Source: Lasiodiplodia sp. COLG20 (Eukaryota > Ascomycota > Dothideomycetes > Botryosphaeriales > Botryosphaeriaceae). From it: a DNA stretch of 64,000 nt. The stretch lies in the NCBI GenBank assembly GCA_009801085.1, contig VNWV01000035.1, positions 1-64,000 of the forward strand, read 5' to 3'. Of the stretch, positions 33,395 to 44,284 are shown piece after piece. The number at the start of each line of letters is the position of its first letter. Position 1 is the first letter of the stretch. A program made the translations under genes and the position numbers. Below the pieces are notes generated by a model, which was not told the DNA's origin, did not search any database, and saw only the letters and a list, made by a program, of their open reading frames with translations.

Positions 33395-35603
33395 GCTTGC
33401 TTGATGTAGAATGGAAAGAAAAATATAGGGGGGGTATCGCAGCCGAAAGCGTGAAGAATAGTATGGCCCTAGGCGTACATATACCTCAGCCGTTTCTTAG
33501 AAGAATAACACAAGTGGGTAGTTGAAGCTGTTGTCCAAACGCGTATGTAGAACTTTTGATTCCACATTCTCATCCAAACGATAGCTTCATCTACCCATAT
33601 GTTGTTCTACATTTCGGCGGCGATACCCCTCTACAAGAGTTGAAGCGCTGAATGCGGAGGTAGTAGTAGATAAACTACTTTGGGTAGCCTGTGCATTTAT
33701 ATTGACCCCCTTTTTCTGTAGCCGGGCCAGCCGCCGCTGGTCGACGTCTTCGCATTACGTAGCCACCGCCTTGGCCCCCTGGTACTAGCGTCACAGCCTT
33801 ACCATACACCGCCCGATTGGCGAGTTGATCAGCTTTGCCGCCCTCTACAGCCACCGCTCGTCCCGGTTAGATGTACCAGATTGCGGCCAGCGAAGTGCTC
33901 GATCCAACCGGGACGGCCTTGCCTACCTCCGCCTTCTTACACTTGACTCATTCAACCGTTCAGCCGTTTAACAACTACCACACCTTCGCTGTCTCCTCTC
34001 CTTGCCTCTAGCCAGCCGCCTGTTCTTGGCCTCTCGTTATGAAAGAGCGAGACGCATATTCACTGGTCAAACCCAACTATCAGACCGTACGGGTCAACAT
34101 TATCTGATAAAAAAAACATTGCTTTTTACTATAATAGATATCTGTAGGCTTAGCTATCAATATAACAACGAGAAAAGCCCTGGTTAGTTTTCTTGAAGTC
34201 CTACTACAGCTGGAAGATGGTGAAATTCATGAAGAGTTGGTTTTGGCCGGCGATAGTTAGATTTGGCCGGTGGGAGTTGGGTCTGGTAATTCCTCCAACA
34301 GCAGATACCTTCCCTCTACGGTAACTATCACGCCAGCGCCCGGACTCAAACGGCGTCGCCGACTCTGCCACCGTGGCCGCGTATGAGCTAGCCGTGCAGT
34401 GGCTCCGCATGTGGTCTGGGCTTCTGTAACTAAACAAAGCAGCAGCGCCCTAGCTGGCCGTGATATAGCAGGCCATCTATGAGAACGGTCAGTCGTGGGA
34501 TCGCAATGTCGACAGTGCGACCGGGACGTCCGGTCCCGAGGGGCATCTCAGCAGATGGCCGGCTCAGTGCCTCTCCACTACGCCCGTCACCGCCCGGGTG
34601 TGCCTCTCAGCCTTACCCGTGCGCCTTGTCCTACAGATGAGCCTTGACCACATTCGGTCGGACGCGTAATGTGTTTCTCCGGTTCATGAAAAGCACGGGG
34701 TAATGAGACATCCAATAGAAAACTGCTTAGATTTTTGTTCGCTCGTGGAAGATGGCATCTCGGCCTAAAATCCATGTCAGCCGAGAAACAACCAATTCGT
34801 TGTCTCATAACCCCGAGCATCTCGTAACCCCGAGCATATTATAACGCCGTGGAACACGTTGTAGGTTAGGTAAAAGCGCTGTCGATCTCGGCCTATAGTA
34901 GAAATAGAGCGGTGCGGAGGGGAACGGCTCGTGCGGCTGTTTCACCGGTCAAATTAGCGCACTGCGTAATCGGTGGCTTTACCGTTGGCTAAGCCGCCAG
35001 CCTTACGCTGTGATCGGGCCAACTTTTGGCTATAGCTCCTTCGGTTGAAATTGCTTGCGTAGTGTTGCTAGAAGCTTAGCACTCTTCTAATAGTCTTAGT
35101 ACACGAATGACACCGAATCCTGAGAACTAGGCAAGTAGTCGTTGCAAGCACAGGGCTGAGTGCAGACCAAATCGCGCCATGGTAATGAACGCAAGGACAT
35201 GCCGATCGCAGTTCATGGGACGAGTTTCCTCAGCCTTATGCTTCGTATTTTGGTTACCCCTGAGCTACGCATGTTCCACGTCCACGACGACTGTCGATTC
35301 TTACCCCATCTGCACGGAGACAAGGTTTTCGAGAATTCCGGAGCTGGGGTGACCCCATCAACATGAGCGGGGACTAGGGTACGGAATACGAGCCCTATGA
35401 CAACCAAATGTCGACCAAAGCGTTCGTGTTGAAGGACAGAGCCCAACGGCTAGAGAAAGGAGCAACGCTCAACAGTGTGGAAGACACACATATATATACA
35501 CCTGGAGCACGCCATATCCAGTCCTCATCGCAACAACCAAAGTCATTCACTTCAGCCACAGTCGTTTCTGACCAATCACTCACTCAAACCTCAACCAATC
35601 AAC
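33395..35603. other. 2.2-kb gene-free stretch with one 81-bp palindromic element
   Basis: No coding gene recognised. Contains element copy 33516-33596 (listed separately) and an 11-bp inverted pair (CGTCCCGGTT near 33855 and AACCGGGACG near 33907). There is also a 17-bp tandem direct repeat near 34803-34836 (CTCATAACCCCGAGCAT then a one-mismatch copy). A TATATATA string near 35490 probably serves the repeat-precursor gene. Confidence 0.5.
33516..33596. mobile_element. 81-bp palindromic element, copy 1
   Basis: Starts GGGTAGTTGAAGCTGTTGTC and ends CGATAGCTTCATCTACCC. The ends are inverted repeats of about 25 bp. Same length and ends as the copies at 48958-49038 and 51148-51228. Too short to code; MITE-like. 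No clear target duplication. Confidence 0.75.
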
Positions 35604-36610
35604 ATGTACTTCTCCAAGGCCACCATCATTGCCGTCGCGGCTCTCATCTCCACCGGCTACGCTCTCCCCGCCGCTACTGGCGGTTGCCCTGAGAAGGCTG
35701 CCGCCTGCCGCTCCTCGAACGGCCCCAGCTGCGACTCGGACGCAAAGATCTGCTGCGATGATTCGTACCCTGTAATTATACACCCACTTCGGACGGCGAG
35801 CACTGCCGATGCTGACGCAAATTTAGGTTGTCAGCCCTAAGAGCGACGGCGACCACTACCAGTGCTACCAGGACTCTGGCATCGGCAGCATGCTTCAGAA
35901 GCGTGATGTCGGAGATGAGTGCGCGGCTGCAGCCAATGACGACGCCAAAGCTGCTTGCTGTGACAAAGCCATCCCTGTAAGACTTCTACCTCTTTCGGAC
36001 GGTAACCACTACCAATGCTAACAGAAATAGGTTGTTTCCCCCAAGTCGGACGGCGACCACTACCAGTGCTACAAGAATGCCGGCATTGAGAGCCGCCTGA
36101 ACAAGCGGGACGTGGGAGATGACTGTGCGGCTGCCGCGAATGACGACGCCAAAGCTGCTTGCTGTGACAAGGCCATCCCTGTAAGACATCTCTTTCGGAC
36201 GGCGAGCACTACCAATGCTAACAATTTGATTTTAGGTTGTTTCCCCTAAGTCAGACGGTGACCACTACCAGTGCTACAAGAATGCCGGCATTGAGAGCCG
36301 CCTGAACAAGCGGGACGTGGGAGATGACTGTGCGGCTGCCGCGAATGACGACGCCAAAGCTGCTTGCTGTGACAAGGCCATTCCCGTTGTTTCCCCCAAA
36401 TCGGACGGAGACCACTACCAGTGCTACAAGAACGCCGGCATTGAGAGCCGCCTCAACAAGCGCGATGCAGGAGATGACTGTGCTGCCGCCGCGAATGACG
36501 ACGCCAAAGCTGCTTGCTGTGATAAGGCCATTCCCGTTGTTTCCCCCAAATCGGACGGAGACCACTACCAGTGCTACAAGAATGCCGGCATTGAGAGCCG
36601 TCTCCAGTAA
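35604..36610 (+). CDS. Secreted Kex2-site repeat precursor (KEP-type), 50-aa repeats
   Basis: Four exons: 35604-35771, 35827-35976, 36031-36180 and 36236-36610, for 280 aa. The signal peptide is MYFSKATIIAVAALISTGYA. After a divergent first unit come four near-identical 50-residue units: D-V-G-D-D/E-C-AAAANDDAKAACCDKAIP then VVSPKSDGDHYQCYKNAGIE, each ending SRLNKR (first junction LQKR). The KR dipeptides are Kex2/furin-type cleavage sites, so the precursor should release about four ~50-aa peptides with a C...CC...C pattern. Exons 2 and 3 are exactly 150 nt, one repeat each. Introns 1-3 all sit at AIP|VVSP; the last two units lack introns. Kex2-processed repeat precursors feed pheromone-like peptides and ribosomal peptide natural products. 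No UstYa-type oxidase is seen nearby, so a plain secreted cysteine peptide is likelier. Confidence 0.88.
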
Positions 36611-36860
36611 ATTCAGCACATTGGAGTTGTACACGATGGACATGATGGACCCTACGAAGAATTAGAAACTTAGAGATCTTGAAACTGTAATCTAGTAATG
36701 CAAAAAGCCATTGGCTCAAAGCCAGCTACCACTCTACCTGATACGTTGACAATCACGTGGTTCTCAAAAATTACGTGACTACCGGATAATCAACCATGTT
36801 TCTTCGATGATAATTTTACACAACAGTCACTCACTTACATTCCTGTTGTTTAACAAGTCG

Positions 36861-36941
36861 GCGGAAATGGAACTATTGTTCAGATTCTTTTGGTCATGTA
36901 TTTATTGCACATTCACATCCGGATGAAGGCTTCAACTACCC
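36861..36941. mobile_element. 81-bp palindromic element, copy 2 (left arm eroded)
   Basis: The right arm CATCCGGATGAAGGCTTCAA then CTACCC is clear. The left arm from 36861 is only weakly similar to the family. The ~30 bases after it (to ~36972, including TTAAACGA) resemble the flank of copy 3, so the two may share a longer ancestral segment. Confidence 0.5.
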
Positions 36942-37011
36942 GTCTTTGTTGCAATTATGTTAAACGATCCAGCCTAGCACTGAAAAGCCAGCCCAAACTG
37001 TTGCGCCTCGC

Positions 37012-37992
37012 ATGCCGGTGCTGTGCACTGTATCCGGCTTCGCCGCGGTGGTGGTCGCGTTCCTGCCCCGGAGCTCCCCCGCTCCTTCCCCAACTGCGCT
37101 CCCGCCGCAAGGGTCCTCGCTTCCCTCCCGCACAGCAAACCTTAAAGCAACTACCTCTGCGCGCTGCCGTCTGCTCCACCTCCAGCGTCATTACGCCCAC
37201 CTCCGCCACCACGATCGCCCGCGCCGCCGCCGCCACCACATCTCCAAAAATCATCATCATCATCATCACCACCACCACAACTTCCTTCCCGAAATGGACA
37301 ATTCTGCGGGAATGGTCTGGGTCAGGGTCCAGCTAGCCCTTTTGGGCGATGAGGGCGTTGCCATGGGGCTTTTTGGGCGCACCCAAGGTGCCGCTTGGGA
37401 GGACGTCTTGTCCGAAGAGAACCAGCCTCACATCCGGTCCATTCTCGCAATCCCGTTCCCGTAGCTCGGCTCTCCCTCTCTCTTCCTCCCTCTCTTTCTC
37501 TCCCTCTAAAGCCGAACGGAAGGTCAAGCGGTGAGTCGGGGAGGAGGACGACAACGAGAATGATGACAAGGCCGAGAAGGCGGACACATGCGAGGAGACA
37601 GCTAAGAAGACTACTTCCGGAAGGCTCTGCGTCGGTTGTGGCAGAAGCTAAGAGGATGAAGAAAATCGCCTTAAAGGACTTGCCGATTAAGGAGCCTGGT
37701 CCTGCGCCCAAGCCCCCGTCGATGTCTGAGACGGAGCCTGCGCCTAAGTCCGAGCCCAAGGTATACCTGACTTCGGAGGGTGGACGATGGAGATTATGAG
37801 AGTTGGAGGGACGAGGAAGAAGGCTGAGATCCCTACCCTCCGGCCTCTGTGTGGTGTGGTTCTCACGGGAGGGGGCCAGGAGGCTCCATGAGGTGGCATC
37901 GAAGGACTTGCCGGTCAGGTAGCTTGAGCCTGCGTCGATGTCTAAAGTGTTTCCCGACTCCGAGGAGGAGGAGGAAGAGGAGAAGGAGTATC

Positions 37993-38027
<35 letters not shown>

Positions 38028-38240
38028 AACGATGAGGAGGAGCAGGAGGAGGACGACGACGAGAAGGATAAGACCGAGCAGAAGACTGAGGACATTCTCG
38101 TGGCTGGTGAGAAGAGGCTGCGGGAGATGGCCTCGAAGGACCTTCCCGTGAAGCGACCTGAGCATGCGTTTGCGCTCAAGGTGGTTCCCGACTCCGAGAA
38201 GGAGGAGGATGAGGTGAAGAATTGCTTCGAAGGGTTATAA
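37012..38240 (+). pseudogene. Frameshifted paralogue of the 38.5-39.2 kb gene, low-complexity tail
   Basis: The block MVWVRVQLALLGDEGVAMGL followed by WEDVLSEENQPHIR corresponds to MWLKVQLGFLYDEGLAIGLL and WEDVLSQDNQPHLW of the minus-strand gene at 38522-39178. The Ala/Thr-rich N-terminal part lies in a different frame. The plus copy reads ttcccgaaatgg where the minus copy reads ttcccaatgg, a 2-nt difference that shifts the frame. Downstream are three decayed units of the type A-S-K-D-L-P-V-K (around 37665, 37900 and 38135), one interrupted by a stop, and a long Asp/Glu run encoded by (GAC)n/(GAG)n at 37974-38070. An (ATC)n(ACC)n run lies at 37250-37280. Together this looks like a broken inverted duplicate. 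Expression cannot be judged. Confidence 0.6.
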
Positions 38241-38521
38241 AGGGTATGCAACGTGGACCAGTCCTACTTCCCGAGGCATACGTCACAGTAGAGGGCTTCG
38301 GTGCAGGACACCAGAAGAAGTGTCATAATCATTGGTATCGTATACTACTGAGTTTCTGGATGGGAGTTTTTGAAATCGCCAGTGGTGGTGCCTTGATGAA
38401 ATCTATCTGCAGAGACGGGCTGCGAGCAGCCTTGCGCGCACGAGGGCGGCAGCGCTGCCTCTTGACCGGAAGACCCTTTGCGGCCATCTTCCGTAGTCAG
38501 CCTCTTGTGATTGTCCTTGGC

Positions 38522-39178
38522 CTACTCCGCGGCGTAGTCATCGGCATCCTCCTCGACCTTCTCCCATTCCTCCTCGTCATCATCGTTGTCCTTGGCCTCA
38601 GGCTCGGAGGTGGGCTCGGAGGTGGTCTCAAAGGTGGGTTCAGGTACGGGCGCGGACTCGTCGACCTCGCTCTCGCAGCGCAACAAGCCCCGTACCTCCT
38701 TAGCGATACTTTCGGGAAACTGCCACCGGAGGAACTACATATTTGATTAGATACTGCTAATATAGATGTTTGTTCGTGGACAAGGGGGATTTACGCGTTC
38801 TCCGTCGTCGGTATTGCCCCAGTGGGCAGGCACAGCCAAAGCGCCAGGAAGGCTGAGGTGGCGGAACATGTCTGTCTAGGATACCATTAGCCAACGATCA
38901 AGGTTTATTAGGCTCTATCAACGTACAAGAAGCTCCCAGAGGTGAGGTTGGTTGTCCTGGGAAAGGACGTCTTCCCACGGCGGATTCGGGGTTCCGCCCA
39001 GGAGTCCGATGGCAAGACCTTCGTCGTACAAGAAGCCCAGCTGGACCTTCAACCACATAGATTCAGCGGTGACATCCATTGGGAAGGAGGTCTTGGTGGT
39101 TGTGATGTTGGCGGCGCGGGTGCGGGCGATGGCGGCGCGGACGATGGCGGCGCGGACGCTGGCGGGCATGGACGTCAT
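38522..39178 (-). CDS. Hypothetical protein, acidic C-terminus, intact member of an inverted pair
   Basis: Three exons: 39178-38927, 38875-38795 and 38734-38522, for 181 aa. The N-terminus is Ala/Arg/Thr-rich. Residues ~35-84 include MWLKVQLGFLYDEGLAIGLL and WEDVLSQDNQPHLWELL. Exon 2 gives DMFRHLSLPGALAVPAHW, and exon 3 gives FLRWQFPESIAKEVRGLL followed by a Glu/Pro-rich acidic tail ending DADDYAAE. Both introns have GT-AG ends and preserve phase 0. I recognise no family. The related block on the opposite strand at 37.27-37.43 kb shows the two arose by an inverted duplication. After the stop, another frame encodes KMAAKGLPVKR, matching repeat units of the plus copy, so the 3' end may be longer or eroded. 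Confidence 0.6.
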
Positions 39179-39832
39179 GGCGCTGGGGCTGGGGGAGAGC
39201 CTGCGGGCAAGGTTCTTTTTATCTTTCCTGCACGAGAGTAAAGCAAGAGCGTGACTACCGCCGCGGCGAAACTTCGGTGCCCGGTAGCATAGGCAACGGC
39301 ATGTGAGGGGGTAATAGAACTGGCTGGAATATGGCTCTCACCAAGTGAGTTCACATTCCAGCTGTCGAAATTGGTCGAATAAGAATGAAAAGAAACATCT
39401 ACTATTTGTGTGCTACCTAATCAAGCAGTGTCCTATGCCGGTTCCCGCCTTACTGGACCCCACGAGACGTAACGCTTCTGTCACTGTCCCGAGCGTTGAA
39501 ATGAGGAACCTTTGCTTCAGCTAGGTGTGAGACAGAACCACCAACGCCTGTTTTTTGTAAACTCAAAACGCCTTTTCGTCCTCTTTTATCCAACGTCATG
39601 ACTGCGCATCAAAAGAAAAGAAAGAAACCATAAAATGGAATTTCTGAAGCTGATCTGAGTCTCGTTGAGTTGCAGAAATGAAAGGGGGCATCTACCAAGA
39701 TCCCCCGAAGCCGTACCGACTATCCTTCACAGTCATCCCGAGGCTTCCTTCAAATGGGTGCCGGGGCTACAATGTTATTTTATCTTTGACCATTCCGACC
39801 ATATCCTCCATGTGTCCTGCTGACTGTTTGTG
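39179..39832. other. Intergenic spacer
   Basis: Upstream of the 38.5-39.2 kb gene and downstream of the next minus-strand gene. Bases 39240-39302 still resemble, in inverse, the segment 37012-37070, marking the extent of the inverted duplication. No further gene. Confidence 0.5.
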
Positions 39833-40570
39833 CTAGTTGCCATGTAGCGAGTTCTCAGGCTTTCCTGAGACGGTCTCGGACGGCGAAATGGGCTTTTGAG
39901 CTTTGTCTGATTCCACTTTGTGGTTGTTCTGCTGGCCAGACGCACTGGATTCCGAGTTGTTGCGCTTGTGTTCTGAGTCCTCGTCGGCTGGAGCGAACGT
40001 AGGGTGGGGTGAAGGTCCTTGGAAGCAGTCGGCAGCGTTTGCGCGGTTGATGACGTCCTCAACTTCCTCCGTGAAACTTTCGATTGCATTAGTATGCATC
40101 ACGCAGCATATTTCTGGTCATTACTTACCTGAATACTTCTTCAGTGCCTCACGGTATTTTTCCGTGGCTGCAAGGTCCTCGGGACTCATAGGCTCGATCT
40201 TGCGCAGATGCTCTAGAAGCTCCCCAGTTCGATGGATTGCCATGGCTCGATCAGTTCTAGGCAGACCAAGCACACGCGTAGAAGTGAAGGACCGAGGTTG
40301 AAGGTGCTTGACACGATCGAGGAATTCGTTCAAGTTAGGGTTGGGAGGCGTCGGATCATCAGAAGTCAGGCGAAGCTCTACAACTATGGGCCTTGCAAGG
40401 AGGACGAACTTTCTGTCTTCTTCGATGAGCTTCACCAGCCTGTCGGTTTCGGCGGCAGTGTCGACTCCGTCGCAAGTGCGGGTATACCATGAGCGGAGGT
40501 CATTGTTGAACTTCCGAGTACTGCTTTTCCCCGAGGGGTACTCCGCCGCGGAGGAGAAGGTCAGCCGCAT
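39833..40570 (-). CDS. Hypothetical protein, unknown family
   Basis: Two exons: 40570-40129 and 40062-39833, for 223 aa. The acceptor GGAGGAAG restores the frame after donor GTAAGT. The N-terminal ~145 residues are mixed charged and look globular (WYTRTCDGVDTAAETDRLVK, FVLLARPIVVELRLTSDDP). The C-terminal ~70 are Ser/Asn/Lys/Pro-rich and probably disordered (KRNNSESSASGQQNNHKVES). I recognise no domain. It is divergent from the broken gene at 41.06 kb with a 490-base spacer, so both may share a promoter region. Confidence 0.55.
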
Positions 40571-41061
40571 CGCGGACTACGGACAGGTCGGGTGGAGTTG
40601 TAGTTGAAACGACAGTGAAGGGAAGGTGAGAGTGATTTTATGTGCGACCGCGACGAAGCCGGCCGAGATTTCCAGTGACGTAACACCTGAATCATGTGCT
40701 GCATTTCTTTGCAAATGGATGCCCGCAGGTTGAGCGGCGGGTAGAGCTCGCGAGGATGGGCGCGCTTGCCAGACTGGGAAACGGGTCCGTGCGCGCACCT
40801 GCCCAAGGAGCTGCACCGACCTTTTGCCGGCCGTCGTTCAAGGTGCGGTCCACGCTGTTTCCTCTGACACTTACCACGACATCCGCGGTCCTGCGCAGCC
40901 CGCTCGAACTCACCAAGGTCACCTTCGTCCATCTGCGCCACCCCAGCGCTTCGATCAACCACCCGGTCTGCTGTAGCCGATCGGGTCAGCCTTCGTATGT
41001 ATTCTTGATAATTCGTCACCCATATATAGCTCTTCAACCCAGCTAACTTGCTCCCAGGACC
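40571..41061. other. Divergent promoter-length spacer
   Basis: 490 bases between the minus-strand gene ending upstream at 40570 and the plus-strand broken gene from 41062. A long minus frame across it (40561-41151) is a shadow with no ATG-led coding character. No RNA or repeat seen. Confidence 0.45.
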
Positions 41062-42965
41062 ATGACTTCGCCCGAGATTAAGAGCCTCAGTCAGCTTCCT
41101 GACGGCTTTGAAACTGACCTCCCAGCCATCGATGGCAATCGCGATAACCAATTTGCCGATGTCCGGCGGGCCAGGAAGACGGCCTCCATTCAGAAAGAAG
41201 TGTTCGATCAGGTGTTTGGTTCCCCCGTGCTCCGGTGTTTTGTGGCGAGCAGTTTTGACGGATTACTTTACGCCGGCTATGCCATTACCGAAGAACTCAA
41301 GAACAAGCCGTTCATTGAGCGCAAGAAGATCGCTGAGAGGACCGAGAAGCACACCAAAGGCGGCTATTGGATTCCCTTTGATGTGAAGTCTGTCAAGTAT
41401 CCTACATCGACAAGCGACAGCCGTAAAGAAGAAGTCTCCAAGGCATTCCAAGAGGAAAATTGCCAGTTCGTCATCAACTCCTACGACTTGGCTCCGGAAA
41501 CGCTGGTACTGATCCCGCGTACATTGATGCACCTCGCGACCAAGGCCACACAGGATCCCGACGGTCTTCTGCTTGCAACTGCAACTAGGATCCCTCGTGG
41601 ACTCGCACACTTGGCATTCCCAATTCATCTACTACCAAAAGCATTGGAGAACGTCAGGCAAGCAGCAATCTCCACTGGGGTGTACGTAAACCCTCACTGG
41701 GGTAACCAGATTCCATTCAAGCCCAAGCTCTTCAGGCTTTCGGAAGTGAACTACACGCCTATCAGCATCACCAGTCCTGTCTCTCAGCTGTCCGCCGTTT
41801 CAGCATCCTTTCCAAGGCCATAGAGATGTCTCAAAAGGGAAAAGAAGGATACTTTCTTGACCTTCATCCGTACCAACCCTTTGGGTGCGACGCGATAATT
41901 CATGGACCTGGGAACGCCGAATGAGATGTGGAGATTAAGCTTCGATCAAACATGGAAGCAGGATCCTCGCTTGTTCTTCACTATGATATCGATGAGAGAG
42001 GATTCAGAGATCCCATGGCACTATCCGACATATGGAACTTTCTCATGTTGTACGATGAGAGTGAGAGGTTTTGTTACTGGATCCCCAGAGACAAGATGAA
42101 GCTGGAATGGTCTCCCACATACCAGGGATTCAACGGCTCCGGCGTCATTTACATACCAAAGCAGGATGTAGCAGCTTTCCGGATCGATTGCCGCCATTCG
42201 AACTGGTTTTCCTATGTTGTTAACAGAATCATTCTACCCAACAAGGATGTTCTTCCCGACTCGCACCCTAGCTTGGAGCAAATAGCTGAAGCGAGGTCCA
42301 ACCCCAACTTGAACTTTCTCAGTCCCGACAGAGTTGAGCCATCCTCGCTATTCTCGATCTTCCAAGCTATGTGCGCTATGTCCAAGCAAGGTCTTCTTCT
42401 TGTCCTTGATAAGGATGATCCGGCTGGGAACTACGCGTATGTCCGCTGGAACTGGACAGAACAGCAAGTGCAGACGTTCTTTTACAAGGGCATCTCTCCA
42501 TCCTAGCCCAATGACTTCAGTTCTCCGGAAGAACCAGCAGTACCGATCCATCTCCACCACGTAGCCACATCCGGCGGTAGTCAAGGACAAGATGTAGCCC
42601 ACCACAGCGTTGATGTCGGCAAATGGAGGAAGAAAAAACACATTTTCATTGGAGATACGCTTCTGAACCAGTACAAGTGGAACCAGTCCCGCGGCGTATG
42701 GCTCATTCCCTCCGGAGAATGCCGCGACGAGCCCAGAACCATGTTCTACCGTCATAGCGCTGAAAATCTCTCGGCACTGCTCGTTGATTACCTGCCAAAG
42801 GACAAGCTCGCCTCATCGTACATCGTTTCCTCTAATTACATCGCGCAGATTCTCCAAAACTTCATGGAGGACGCTCGCCGGTCTTCCGGTAAGCCTGTCC
42901 GTCTAGGTGGAGCGCAGGTCATCCCGGGCGACTACATCACCACAGTTGGAGACCTTATGAGGTAG
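41062..42965 (+). pseudogene. Broken long gene, one frameshift and two in-frame stops
   Basis: Starts MTSPEIKSLSQLPDGFETDL and is open for 254 codons to 41823. Coding character then continues in another frame from about 41790 (RRFSILSKAIEMSQKGKEGY) through TGA at 41922 and TAG at 42504, up to TAG at 42963. The last stop may lie in an intron: donor AG|GTAGAT at 42962 and a good TTTTCAG acceptor near 43090. Between the stops the protein looks normal (MALSDIWNFLMLYDESERFC, LLVDYLPKDKLASSYIVSSN), so damage is recent or due to sequencing error. The family is not recognised. Total intact length would exceed 630 aa. Each of the two nonsense codons is one C-to-T step from CGA or CAG, as RIP would make. 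Confidence 0.65.
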
Positions 42966-44284
42966 ATGGAGGATACGCTAGTGGCGGTCCGTGAAATCGC
43001 TTACGCCTCGATGCGTAGCAATTTCAATGAGAACCCGAGCTTCACGGTTTTCTTTTCTTTCTTTTTTGGCAAGTCATTACAACTTTTCAGGTACTATTTC
43101 GAGATACGGGATGCGAGCTGCACGCTCCAATCCGCGCCGAAGCCGGCCATCCGTCCATTCGGCACTCCCGGCAACGCAAACTGTGGCGCTTCGCGAAGCA
43201 ATCTGTAGGGCAGCCATCCGACATATACCGGATCTCCTGCTCTTGTTTCCAGAAATGAAAGGAACCGCGAAGAAAATCGGCACGGCACTTTGAGAGACAG
43301 GTGTCGGGATCATGGAGCGATACCCGGTCTCCAAGAACAATTGGGATTAAATGGTTGGAAAATGGTGGGAAAAACAGGCGATTCTCCTTGAGCGTGCTTT
43401 CGCATCCTAGAACAAGTATTTTAGAGAAAATAGCAAAGACAAGTCTTGCTGAAGGTCCCATCGGGGATTGGCCAAAACTGACTGGTGATCAGCCATGTAG
43501 GTTCGATTTTGGGTTTGAACTCGCCGGATTTGATGCCACTACATTGGTTAGTGCTACTACGCTTGATGGCGGCGATATCAATGCTGATGTAAATGTTGGA
43601 GTACTGGCGTGCGCATCGGTGGTCGTGGTGAAAGCTAAAGTCCGAGCTGACGTCACGTCCAAGAGCCAAGAGAAGTCGTTGCCGGCTGTGCCGACTCAGC
43701 GCTGCGGCTTTACGTGGACATGTGCAAGATTCCCAGCTGATATGCCCCTGCTCTCTCCCGGTGTGAAATGAGACCGGCTGGGCCGATTCGCTTAATATTA
43801 CAACAAATTGGGAGACGTGAAGCTATCGTCCGGACGTCTTTGTTCACATTTTTATTGGACATTCACGTCCGGATGAACGCTTCAAATACCCATCTTTTGT
43901 CATATTAAACGAACCGACGGTGTAAGTACGCCAATCTTACGCATTGCATATAGCACGTCTAATTGTTCAGCATTTATTCAACGCGCGACGCCTTTTACTG
44001 TCATCCAGCCGCCAGAAACTCGCTTCTGTTCGGCAATTGCGGCACGCTTGTTGGTCTAGCGCTTGGTCGCACTGACGATGCCCCAGTAATCTCTCATCTT
44101 GGCCGTTCCATTCATGTTTCTGGTGTTGTTGACCACAGATGGTCCAGACCCTTGGCAGCCGCCAGCTTCTTGGCCTACGTCCGGACACCAGCTGAGTCTT
44201 ACTCTCGCGTCCCGTATTTACAGCTGTGCTTCTGCTCTCAATCGCGACGGCCTTACAAATTTCTGAACTCGAATCCCTGGCGAT
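42966..44284. other. Intergenic, holds palindromic element copy 3
   Basis: May include the last exon of the broken gene (43090-43300). Contains the 82-bp element at 43810-43891. Otherwise no gene. The last ~300 bases should be the promoter of the NADPH oxidase gene. Confidence 0.45.
43810..43891. mobile_element. 81-bp palindromic element, copy 3 (82 bp)
   Basis: Left end GGGAGACGTGAAGCTATCGT then CCGGACG; right end CGTCCGGATGAACGCTTCAA then ATACCC. One base longer than the other copies. Imperfect terminal inverted repeats of about 27 bp. Confidence 0.7.
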
